The translations under genes were made by a program, and so were the position numbers. DNA of 64,000 bases from Symbiodinium natans (taxonomy: Eukaryota; Sar; Dinophyceae; Suessiales; Symbiodiniaceae). Under the pieces are notes generated by a model. That model worked only from the letters and a program-made list of their open reading frames with translations. It was not told where the DNA came from and ran no database searches. Numbering within the stretch: position 1 is the first letter of the stretch; every line of letters starts with the position of its first letter. The DNA lies in NCBI GenBank assembly GCA_905221605.1, contig CAJNDS010002807.1, positions 189,176 to 253,175 of the forward strand, written 5' to 3'. Positions 41,457-49,942 of the stretch are shown here, piece by piece.

Positions 41457-42291
41457 TGTCGTGGATCGCCCTTTTGAGTTGTGGGTTTAGGGTTTAGGGT
41501 TTAGGGTTTTGGGGTTTACGGTTTAAGGTTTGGGGTTTAGGTTTTAGGGTTTCGGGCAAGGTCCAGTGGAGGCTTGAACTTGATAAGGACCACTGGAAGA
41601 GGATCGCACCCGACAGAAGTGCCCATAGCTATACTTGCTAGGCGCTCGTAGCACATTGCCTGCCATCAGCTTGAGCTTCAGAAGCGGGGCAGTTTCCTAA
41701 AGGTTGAGTCAGACATACGGCTCTCCCCCCGCCCCCCTCCTGCACCCCACCATGTCAGACGCATCCAAAACAGTTGCTTACTTTGTCTCCTCCTGTACTC
41801 CCTAGTTCCTTATGGTTTGGACCCCTAACATAGATCTCAAATAGTAGGAGCCCCTTATGATAAGGACCCCAATAAGGTCCCCCCAAATATCGTAAACCCA
41901 CTTGTGCACAACATGCGCTACTCGACGAAGGTGCTGCGGCTGCACCACTATGGGCAGGAGAAGCAGAAGGAGGACTGCCCCCAAAACCCCCAAGAGCCTT
42001 GTAGAGGCAGTGTTCTTTAAATAGGGCCCTGAACACAAGGGTCCGCACCATAAGAGGCACCCCGAGAAAATGACTACAACTTAGACAGGCGACCGTACAC
42101 TGAATCCTTAAGCCCTAAGCCCCTAAACCCTGCACCCCTGGACACAAAAAGCCCGAAGCCCCAAACCTTAAACTTGAAACCCGAAGCCCTAAGCCCTAAA
42201 CCCAAGCCCCACACTTTCTCTGTCTTTCTCACGAAAGCCTGTGTGCGCCCCCAACAATGGCCTTCACCGGCTTGACACTAAACCCTAACTT
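41457..42291. other. Mosaic without recognised gene
   Basis: TTTAGGG units lie at 41483-41555. A palindromic, family F-like stretch lies at about 41810-41898 (CAATAAGGTCCCCCCAAATA). Degenerate CCCTAAA lies at 42100-42205. Confidence 0.4.
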
Positions 42292-42373
42292 GGGATGTTC
42301 CCCTTATACTAACACTCCTGAATAGGCGGTACTACAATCCATATTACGGATTGTTCGTATAAGGGGAACATCC
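42292..42373. mobile_element. MITE-like palindrome, family A, fused to an array
   Basis: The ends are GGGATGTTCCCCTTATACTA and CGTATAAGGGGAACATCCC. The last CCC of the right end is also the first CCC of the following CCCTAAA/CCCCAAA array. Confidence 0.75.
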
Positions 42374-42520
42374 CTAAACCCTAAACCCCAAACCCCAAAC
42401 CCCAAACCCCAAACCCCAAACCCCAAACCCCAAACCCCAAACCCCAAACCCCAAACCCCAAACCCTAAACCCTAAACCCTAAACCCTAAACCCAACCCGG
42501 AACCCTCAAACCCAAACCGC
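42374..42520. repeat. CCCCAAA variant telomeric array
   Basis: About 14 CCCCAAA units are flanked by a few CCCTAAA units. Confidence 0.95.
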
Positions 42521-42542
42521 CCGCCCCGGCCTGCCCTGCAAG

Positions 42543-42579
42543 GCAATGGAGAAGCGCGAGGTAGCTCGAAAGGCGCAGG
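42543..42579 (+). CDS. Exon-like cassette (AMEKREVARKAQ)
   Basis: Thirty-seven bases lie between CCTGCAAG and GTTTCGGG. CCCCAAA/CCCTAAA is on the left, TTTAGGG-type units on the right. A short charged helix. Confidence 0.3.
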
Positions 42580-43319
42580 GTTTCGGGTCCATAGGGTTTT
42601 TTTGGGTTTTCAGGGTTCAGGGTTTAGGGTTTAGGGTTTAGGGTTTAGGTATAGGGTTTAGGGTTTTCAGGGTTTTTACAGGGTGCATGCCTTGAGGGGT
42701 TTGGGGTTTAGGGTTTAAAGTTTTGGGTTTGGGGTGTAGGGAGCTAGGGCCGAGCGACTAGCTGGATCGCTGCGACTGCCAGGCACTACATGCGCGGTTT
42801 TAGGGTGCTTTGGGGGCTAGGATCCACAACCCTAAGCCCCAAGCCCTTAAACCCTAAGAGCCAAGAAACCAGAACCCTTAAGCCCCGAACCCTTAAAATC
42901 TCGATCGCGAACACGCGAAAGCACTCGAACTCCTTAAGCCCTAAGACCCTTGAAGCCGTACATCCCTAAAGCCCTTCCTTAAGCCCTCCCAAGGCCTGAA
43001 ACCTAAAGCCCCCCATACAAAAAACCGTAACATCACCCCCTTGAGGCCCTAACACGCCCCCTACACACTTATCACCCCCCCTACACTCCTTACCAAAAAA
43101 GGAACCCTCAAGCCCGCCTGCCAAAGCAAAAAGAGTGGCAAAAGCCCCTAATCCCCTTACAACCCTAAACCCGAAACCCTAAACCCTAAACCCTAAACCC
43201 TAAACCCTAAACCCTAAACCCTAAACCCTAAACCCTAAACCCTAAACCCTAAACAAAAGGAACCCTCACGCCCCCGCCTCTCAAAGCCAAAGGAATCGCA
43301 AAAGAGCCCCTTGGACCAG
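42580..43319. other. Mosaic of degenerate arrays
   Basis: TTTAGGG-type units lie at 42580-42740. Decayed C-rich telomeric sequence lies at 42830-43140, then a clean CCCTAAA array at 43163-43253. No gene. Confidence 0.5.
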
Positions 43320-43382
43320 GCTGCCGAGGAGGAGGTTCGGCAGCTGGCGGACCGGCGCCGCGGCAAGGGCAAGGCCTCCTGA
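43320..43382 (+). CDS. Exon-like terminal piece (AAEEEVRQLADRRRGKGKAS)
   Basis: Twenty codons and a TGA follow TTGGACCAG, with a CCCTAAA array about 65 bp upstream. A charged helix; could be a last exon of a coiled-coil gene. Confidence 0.4.
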   Translation, partial: AAEEEVRQLADRRRGKGKAS

Positions 43383-43580
43383 TAGCAAAGTGGTATTTTT
43401 CCGGTTTTCGAAGTTTCGTTTGGTGGTTGAGTGGGTGTTTAGGGCAAGTTTAGGGTTTTTAGGGTTATTAAGGGTGTTTCGGGGTTTTGGGACTTTCAGG
43501 GGAGTTGTGTGTCTTTTGTGTTGTAGGGTGTTTAAGGCGTTGAGGGCTTTTACGGTGTTTGGGGTTGAGGGTTTTAGGCT

Positions 43581-43655
43581 GGGATGTTCCCCCTATACTC
43601 GCAGTCCTTAATAGGGATTATAGTGCCCCCCTATTATATTCCCTATGAAGGACTG
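43581..43655. mobile_element. MITE-like element, family A, right arm truncated
   Basis: GGGATGTTCCCCCTATACTC on the left; the right arm AAGGACTGTTAG stops before the terminal part. Confidence 0.65.
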
Positions 43656-43810
43656 TTAGCTCGGAGATTTAGGGGCTTAGGGTTTTGGATTTAGGAATCC
43701 TGAAGGCTTTGTGTTTAGGGTTTGGTGCCGTCCTGAGACCTCATCACTGGATTTTGTCCTAAACGCTGGCTGGGGCACTTTTTGGACCTCCAGTGCGGTG
43801 ATTTTTCATA

Positions 43811-43889
43811 TGGGGTTTCCGAAATATTACAACAGGGAATCCTACTATTTGGGATCTATGTTGGGGGTCCCCTGTTTTCGTAAACCCCC
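43811..43889. mobile_element. MITE-like palindrome, family F
   Basis: GGGGTTTCCGAAATATTACA and CCCCTGTTTTCGTAAACCCC form its ends. Confidence 0.55.
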
Positions 43890-44011
43890 GTATAGGCTAC
43901 CGAAAAGGGGCCCGCAATCATCAAGCCCCCACGCGCCTTTGCCATGGAGCACTCTGCAGCCCATAAACCCCAAAACGCTAAACCCTCAGCCAGTTGGCAT
44001 GTGAATATTTA

Positions 44012-44107
44012 TTTCCCAAAATGGGGGTACCCTTAACATGCCCCCAAAAGAGTATGCTCCTGATTATAGGGACCCCCAAAAAGGTACCCCTATTTTCGAA
44101 AACCCCC
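44012..44107. mobile_element. MITE-like palindrome, family F
   Basis: TTTCCCAAAATGGGGGTACC is mirrored by GGTACCCCTATTTTCGAAAA. It lies just upstream of the exon-like piece at 44127. Confidence 0.65.
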
Positions 44108-44126
44108 GCATGTGAATGAGCTGCAG

Positions 44127-44174
44127 GTGCGGCCGGAGACCTTCTTTCGCTTGCATCTCGAAGCTGTGGCGCAA
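44127..44174 (+). CDS. Exon-like piece (VRPETFFRLHLEAVAQ)
   Basis: It follows GAGCTGCAG and reads VRPETFFRLHLEAVAQLG before running into the next family F element. It is a coding-like sliver between two such elements. Either these elements are intronic or the second one has interrupted an exon. Confidence 0.35.
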
Positions 44175-44176
44175 TT

Positions 44177-44283
44177 AGGGGCTTTCCGAAAAAATCGGGG
44201 TACCCTTGTTGGGGTAGCCTTCAAGGGGATTCTATTTCCATTTGGGGCGGAAAAGAAAGTACCCCTGTTTTGGGAAGTGCCCA
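44177..44283. mobile_element. MITE-like palindrome, family F
   Basis: GGGGCTTTCCGAAAAAATCG and AGTACCCCTGTTTTGGGAAG form its arms. Confidence 0.6.
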
Positions 44284-44701
44284 TTTCAAGACCAGGGTGT
44301 AGGGTGTAGGACGCAGGAGTTCCTGGCCGTCTTTCAACTTCCCTTGGTTGGATGATTGCAAGCAATTTGGGCAGATTTGCGCGAGCTGGATATGGCGGAG
44401 TCAGAATGGCCCGCAGTGAAAATGGCCATTAATGCCCAAACACTAAACCCTAAGCTCAAGAGCCCACACAGGTGCGGTAACTCCTCAAACCCGAGACGGC
44501 ATGCTTTGCTTAGGATGGCTTGCAGAGGTGCGAAGTGTGCGTGCTTGGGTTTGGAAATCGGCTTCCGCAGTTGGGTGTGCATAGACTTAGACTGCTCAAA
44601 GTTTACGTTTGACACGGCTGCCGATAGAAAAGGCCTGCTGCTCGATTCCCACTTCGTTGCTCGCTCATTCAGCTTCGGCGGCCCATCCACGTCCTGTTCA
44701 G
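44284..44701. other. Unique stretch, possible exon at 44350-44430
   Basis: A + frame reads LQAIWADLRELDMAESEWPA after GATTGCAAG-like sequence. It is open and protein-like but has no recognised domain. The rest is unremarkable. Confidence 0.3.
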
Positions 44702-44786
44702 GGATGAGGCTCTGGCCGAGCGGCGTCGGATGAAGGAGATGGAGGAAGAACACAAGCTGAAGGCGCTCGGAAGCTGTGACATTTAG
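44702..44786 (+). CDS. Coiled-coil exon with stop inside the telomeric unit (DEALAERRRMKEMEEEHKLK)
   Basis: It follows CTGTTCAG. The translation DEALAERRRMKEMEEEHKLK continues ALGSCDI and ends at TAG, which is the TAG of the first TTTAGGG unit (44784-44786). It is either a true last exon or a splice donor lies just before. Confidence 0.45.
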
Positions 44787-44934
44787 GGTTTAGGGTTTAG
44801 GGTTTAGGGTTTAGGGTTTTAGAGTTTTAAGTTTAAGACCTGGGCATCATGAGAGCATACACCCGCGGAAAGAGGCTGCAGGGGCCTTGGGGCTTAAGGG
44901 CATTGGAGGGCCAAAGCCCTGAACGCAAAAAACC

Positions 44935-45065
44935 CTACACCCTACACCCTACACCCTAAACCCTAAACCCTAAACCCTAAACCCTAAACCCTAAACCCTA
45001 AACCCTAAACCCTGAAACCCTGAAACCCTGAAACCCTAAACCCTAAACCCTAAACCCTAAACCCA
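44935..45065. repeat. CCCTAAA telomeric array
   Basis: About 18 units with three CCCTGAAA variants, ending directly at the AG of the next cassette. Confidence 0.95.
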
Positions 45066-45066
45066 G

Positions 45067-45175
45067 CGGAAGTTTGCGGCAGTGCCTCCATGCCAGGCCG
45101 AGAGCATCCACTGCAGAGCTGCTCCGAACCCCGACGTCTTCAAGATGACCCTCGGCGGAGCAACAAAGTCCTGGG
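45067..45175 (+). CDS. Exon-like cassette (RKFAAVPPCQAESIHCRAAP)
   Basis: 109 bases sit directly between CCCTAAACCCAG and GTTTAGGG. Thirty-six codons are open, continuing NPDVFKMTLGGATKSW. Here the arrays themselves appear to supply both the AG and the GT. Family unknown. Confidence 0.5.
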
Positions 45176-45299
45176 GTTTAGGGTTTAGGGTTTAGGGTTT
45201 AGGGTTTAGGGTTTAGGGTTTAGGGTTTAGGGTTTAGGGTCTAGGGTCTAGGGTCTAGGGTTTAGGGTTTAGGGTTTAGGGTTGGGTTTAGGGTTTAGG
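45176..45299. repeat. TTTAGGG telomeric array
   Basis: About 17 units, with three TCTAGGG variants in the middle. It begins at the cassette end. Confidence 0.97.
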
Positions 45300-45305
45300 G
45301 ACGTT

Positions 45306-45400
45306 GGGATGTTCCCCACTAACAGTCCTTAATGGGGATTATAGTACTCCCTAGTAGAATCCCTATTTTAAGGACTGTTAGTATAAGGGCGAACATCCCA
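45306..45400. mobile_element. MITE-like palindrome, family A
   Basis: GGGATGTTCCCCACTAACAG and GTTAGTATAAGGGCGAACAT form the arms. It sits just right of the TTTAGGG array. Confidence 0.75.
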
Positions 45401-45459
45401 AAGAATATGAGAAGTAGAAGCCACATGAGGTCTTAGCCCCAAAGCCTCCCTTGCCCCTC

Positions 45460-45558
45460 TACTTGGAGGTTCCTGGTACTTATTAACCAACTATAGCTGT
45501 ACTTATAACTGTACTTATAAGTGTACTGGTATACAGTTATAATTGGTTAATAAGTACC
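45460..45558. mobile_element. MITE-like palindrome, family B, right end replaced by an array
   Basis: It begins TACTTGGAGGTTCCTGGTAC. The right arm TTGGTTAATAAGTACC runs straight into CCCTAAA units (to about 45640) instead of ATGAACCTCC. Confidence 0.7.
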
Positions 45559-45729
45559 CCTAAACCCTAAACCCTAAACCCTAAACCCTAAACTCTAAAC
45601 CCTAAACCCTAAACCCTAAACCCTAAACCCTAAACCCCAAAAGGCCAAGCTGGAGCCTCTGGGGGTGGCCGAGGCTTCACTCGTCCTACCGCGCCAAAGA
45701 GGGGCGTGTCGCGTGCGCCTCAGCTCGTG

Positions 45730-46025
45730 GGTTCCCTTCGGGAAGGAGTGAGGTATCCTATAGAACTATAGAATCCTTTAAAGGGTATATATAGGGGCCC
45801 AAATACCCTATATATATATATATATAATCCTTTAAAGGGTATATATATATATAAGGGCCCTAATACCCTATATAATCCCTTAAAGGGTAAAAATAGGAGC
45901 CCGGTTCCCTGAGGGAAGGAGTGAGGTGCCCTATAGAACTATAGCATCCTTTAAAGGGTATATATAGGGGCCCTAATACCCTATATAATCCCTTAAAGGT
46001 TATATATATATATATATAGGAGCCC
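45730..46025. mobile_element. Two tandem copies of a palindromic AT-rich element, family E
   Basis: GGTTCCCTTCGGGAAGGAGT at 45729 and GGTTCCCTGAGGGAAGGAGT at 45902 begin two similar segments. Both have AGAACTATAG, CCTTTAAAGGGTATATATA and (TA)n. No coding potential. Confidence 0.65.
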
Positions 46026-46751
46026 CCCAGAAGTTCGTCGAAGTTCTCGTGGTGGTTCTCGGAACTCGACGATGCCTTGCGGCCAGAAGGTGAAGACTGG
46101 AGAGGAGGCCGAGCTTGAGGCTGAGGCCGCAAGCTGAGTTGAGCTGAGCAGCCAAGCCTCGCACTCTTCTGCCTCGGCGTGTGCAGTGGGCTCGGCATCA
46201 TGTCGCATGGGATGACACGTCTATATCCCCCTTGGTTTTTTTGTTTATATAAAACCCAAGAGGATATTAAACATACTGTTTTTATTGAGGTTCTAAGGGG
46301 AGTATAGTCGTAGGGCGTGCTGTGCAGGAGGAGAATGCCTCGGAGGGCGTTGAGGGGTCGGAGCACTTCGACACCGGAGCCGCGCAGGAGCACTGCGCTG
46401 CAGTTGCGCACGCGATAGAGAGCGACAGAGCGAGCGAGCGAGAGAGAGGCTCAGAGACACAGAGAGAGAGAGAGAGAGAGCGAGTGAGAGAGAGGGAGAG
46501 AGCAAAGGAAGAACCAACAGAAGAAGAAGAAGAAGAAGAAGAAGAAGAAGAAGAAGAAGAAGAAGAAGAAGAAGCATAAGAAGAAGAACAAGAACGGTTC
46601 GGCCAGGCCAACATTGACCTTCTTGCCTGGCAGAGGTCCAGGCCTGTTGCTCAGAGCCTAATGGAGCTTGAGGGTTGAGAGCTTAGGGTTCAGGGTTCAG
46701 GGTTTCGGGTTTCGGGTTTAAGTTCTAAGCAAGTGGCTCCGCTGTGCACAG
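46026..46751. other. Unique sequence, family H element and GA/GAA microsatellites
   Basis: A family H element lies at about 46221-46312 (TATATAAAACCCAAGAGGAT). Microsatellites run from 46441 to 46576, first GA-rich and then (GAA)n of about 17 units, giving poly-Glu and poly-Leu frames. The stretch 46320-46440 reads EENASEGVEGSEHFDTGAAQ on +, a possible exon. Confidence 0.45.
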
Positions 46752-46803
46752 GTACCCTTCTCCGGAGGATGCAGGCTACGATGCCGAGCCAGATCCCAGG
46801 CAG
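46752..46803 (+). CDS. Exon-like piece (YPSPEDAGYDAEPDPRQ)
   Basis: It follows GTGCACAG and ends at GCAG/GTGATC. It is preceded at ~30 bp by degenerate TTTAGGG units. Short and acidic; family unknown. Confidence 0.3.
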
Positions 46804-46854
46804 GTGATCTGCTGACGGATAGTCGGGGCTACCGGGATCCGCATTCAACAAACC

Positions 46855-46955
46855 CAAAGCGTCCATGTACCTACATAATATACTTGGGCCTTAAAGGGGT
46901 CCCCATATAGTAGCTTTAGGGCCCAAATATATACTATATGGCTGCATGGACCCTT
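46855..46955. mobile_element. MITE-like palindrome, family I
   Basis: CGTCCATGTACCTACATAAT and ATACTATATGGCTGCATGGA with shared CCCTTA ends. A close relative lies at 56163. Confidence 0.6.
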
Positions 46956-48119
46956 AGGAAAAGTCCGAAGCCATGTGATATAGATAGCTTCCTTCCGCGG
47001 TTGGAGTTGGATCTCTTACAAAACTTGGGGCGTGACTCCCTCCTGGCATCCACTCCCTGGCGAGGCCCCGTCTGTGCGCGTTTCTATTCTTACATTTTAA
47101 GGCTTGTAAGGTTCCCCTTTTGCAAAAGGACCAAAGTCTAGAGAACTGGCCATGCAGCTTTGCATGGGCACGCTTGTGATCTCCTTGATGGAAGCGAATG
47201 CTTCGACAACCCCTGACCCAAAAAGTCTTCTTGATATGCGGCCATGCAGCCATACAACCGCAGTTCCCACTTGCTCCCGAGGCTGTTCAGCAAGGTACCA
47301 GCACAGACCACCAACAAAGTACGAGCAGTGCCAAGGGTGGGAGTGCATAAGAACCTCACAATCATGCGATTGAGGCGATCATGCCATAATTATTGGTCTG
47401 CCCTAAACCCTAATCCCGACATCGGTCTCTCGCCCTCAGTCTGTTTCAGGGAACCAGCCGAGCGACGCAGAAGCACCGAGGAGGACATGCGCCCGTTTAG
47501 GGTTTAGGGTTTAGGGTTTAGGGTTTAGGGTTCGTCAGGCAATGTATTGCGAGTGTGCGAGAACCTCTAGTGCTGGACAGCGGGAACATGCATTCAGCAC
47601 ATGTTTGGAAGCAACTCATGGGTCTGAAAGGTTTAGGGTTTAGGGTTTAGGGTTTAGGGTTTAGGGTTTAGGGTTTAGGGTCTGAAACCACCCAGATGTC
47701 CGCAGCCCAGGCAGCAGCAAGCTACCAGTAAACGCCCAATCCTCTGAAAGAATTCACGAACACACGCAGGGTACGCCGAGATGCAATGCAAGCCTCAACC
47801 CTAGCTTGCTACCCACTTTCTCTTTTTGCCGAGGTGACGGCAACTGTCCACTCTCCCGTGCACCCCTCTGCGGTGGTTACCTTAACCCTAAACCCTAAAC
47901 CCTAAACCCTGAACCCTAAACCCTAAACCCTTGGAGATCCAAGCTCGCAGACCCGCGTCCTGTTCACAACTGAACGCTACAACCCTCAAACCCGAAGACG
48001 TTCTAAAACTTAAACACCCCCAAATCCTGAAGCCCTAAACCCAAAACCTAAACCCCCCAAAAGCCCTGAAGCCCTAAACAATCTCAACGCCCTGAAGCCC
48101 TGCCGAACGCCTCCAGGTT
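46956..48119. other. Unique stretch and arrays, no firm gene
   Basis: The - strand between 47348 and 47097 is open and reads as a plausible protein piece (EQPREQVGTAVVWLHGRISR). It has no recognised domain and no clear splice context. TTTAGGG units lie at 47498-47532 and 47630-47680; CCCTAAA lies at 47885-47930 and decays to 48110. Confidence 0.4.
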
Positions 48120-48545
48120 TACAGGGTTTAGGGTTTGGGGTTTAGGGTTTAGGGTTTGGGGTTTAGGGTTTAGGGTTTAGGGTTTAGGGTTTGGGGTTTA
48201 GGGTTTAGGGTTTAGGGGTTGGGGTTTAGGGTTTAGGGTTCAGGGTTTAGGGTTTAGGGTTTGGGGTTTAGGGTTTAGGGTTTAGGGTTTAGGGTTTAGG
48301 GGCACCAGGACCGGACCTCCACGTTGCAGGAACTCCGTGAGGCGCGGCGCAGCCGCCAGGCTCCGGCCTCGGGGCTTGTGGGGTGGGGTTTAGGGTTTAG
48401 GGTTTTGGGTTTAGGGTTTAGGGTTTAGGGTTTAGGGTTTAGGGTTTAGGGTTTGGGGTTTGGGGTTTGGGGTTTGGGGTTTGGGGTCTGGGGTTTGGGG
48501 TTTAGGGTTTAGGGTTTAGGCTTTAGGGTGTTTTGAGGGGCCTCA
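48120..48545. repeat. TTTAGGG/TTTGGGG arrays around a short cassette
   Basis: 48120-48300 and 48385-48530 are G-rich telomeric units, with TTTGGGG variants clustered. Between them, 48331-48385 follows CGTTGCAG and reads ELREARRSRQAPASGLV. Both flanks are G-rich, unlike most cassettes. Confidence 0.8.
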
Positions 48546-49138
48546 AGAAATCCAGGGCTTAAGGTAATTAGGGGTTTAGGGTTTAGGGATGTTTGGGGTT
48601 TTGGGATGTGGGTCCTTGTTTTATGGGAATCCGACTATTTGGGGGACTCTTTGAGGGGTCGGTTGTTTTGAGGGGCTCAAGACATTCAGGGCTTAAGGTA
48701 GTTGGTATTTGGGGTTTCGGGTTTCGGGTTGTGGGCCTCAAGAAGGGCTTAGGTAATTAGAAATTAGGGTTCGGGTTGGGGTCCCCCATAATATGGCACG
48801 GCACGGTTAGAACACGGACCCCAAGAGGGACACGGAATTTAGAGAACTACCCCCCCCCCCCCAAAAAAAAAAATAATGAGAATAAGAAAGAATAATAATA
48901 GTAATAGTAGTAAAAAATAAATAGATAGAATACATTAACCAAATTAAGATCCTAGATGCTAGACCCTAGGCTCATGTAACCTTATAACCCTACGTCCCAA
49001 GTGACATGAAGCAGGGTTTATATTACTGTCTTTGGTGAGTGTATATAAGGTTCCTTTTGAATATTGGTGAGTGTATATATAGGGTGTCCTTTTGGGGGTA
49101 CAAGAAATATATACCCTACTTCACATGCCTTCTTCCAG
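48546..49138. other. Degenerate G-rich sequence and AT-rich unique sequence
   Basis: A diverged family F-like stretch lies at about 48590-48670. An AAT/AGT-rich stretch after a C10A10 run lies at 48850-48930. GGTGAGTGTATATA is repeated at about 49034 and 49066. Nothing coding. Confidence 0.4.
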
Positions 49139-49199
49139 GTTGCAGCCAAGGAGGTCAACGACTGGATGGAGACGCAGAAGCGTGAGCTGAAGGCCAGGC
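49139..49199 (+). CDS. Exon-like piece (VAAKEVNDWMETQKRELKAR)
   Basis: It follows CTTCTTCCAG, with a charged amphipathic helix. CCCTAAA units follow on the right, so its flanks do not fit the common pattern. Confidence 0.4.
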
Positions 49200-49548
49200 G
49201 ATGCCATTCGTTGCCCTGCGGGCGGGTCCCTAAACCCTAAGCCCTAAACTCTAAACCCTAAGCCCTAAACCCTAAACACTAAACCCTAAACCCTAAACCC
49301 TGAACCCTAAACCCTAAGCTCTAACACCCTAAACCGGGGTGCTGTTGAGAAATCATAAGCAACCTACCTAGATCAGGATGGCGCAACTTTAGTGTTTAGG
49401 GTTCAGGGCTGAGGGACTTAAAGTAAGTTATCATGATACATAGATACTGTACAGATTCGTGTACAAGATTCACTCCGTCTTGATGCTAACTTTCGTGAAG
49501 TGTTCAGCAGCCCAGCAGCCAAGAGTCTTCGCACTTGTAGTTCTGGCA

Positions 49549-49888
49549 GCCCTGAGCCCAACAGCCCAACAGCCCAACAGCCCAACAGCCCAACAGCCCA
49601 ACAGCCCAACAGCCCAAAACCCCAAAACCCCAAAACCCCAAAACCCCAAAACCCCAAAACCCCAAAACCCCAAAACCCCAAAACCCCAAAACCCCAAAAC
49701 CCCAAAACCCCAAAACCCCAAAACCCCAAAACCCCAAAACCCCAAAACCCCACAACCCCACAACCCCACAACCCCACAACCCCACAACCCCAAAACCCCA
49801 AAACCCCAAAACCCCAAAACCCCAAAACCCCAAAACCCCAAAACCCCAAAACCCCAAAACCCTAAAACCCTAAACCCTAAACCCTCTC
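49549..49888. repeat. 8-bp arrays: CAACAGCC, then CCCCAAAA with CCCCACAA
   Basis: About 8 units of CAACAGCC (49549-49614) become about 31 units of CCCCAAAA (49615-49865), interrupted by five CCCCACAA units (about 49747-49787), then CCCTAAAA and CCCTAAA. Being 8 bp long, the unit keeps several frames open as Pro/Lys/Gln/Asn repeats. I regard those ORFs as artefacts. Confidence 0.97.
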
Positions 49889-49895
49889 ATCGCAG

Positions 49896-49942
49896 GCCAG
49901 CGAGGAGCGCTTCAGGAGAGCCCCGGGCCCGGGAAGATGCCT
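49896..49942 (+). CDS. Exon-like piece (ASEERFRRAPGPG)
   Basis: It follows CTCATCGCAG with CCCTAAA on the left. TTTAGGG units begin at 49993. Charged, short; family unknown. Confidence 0.35.
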
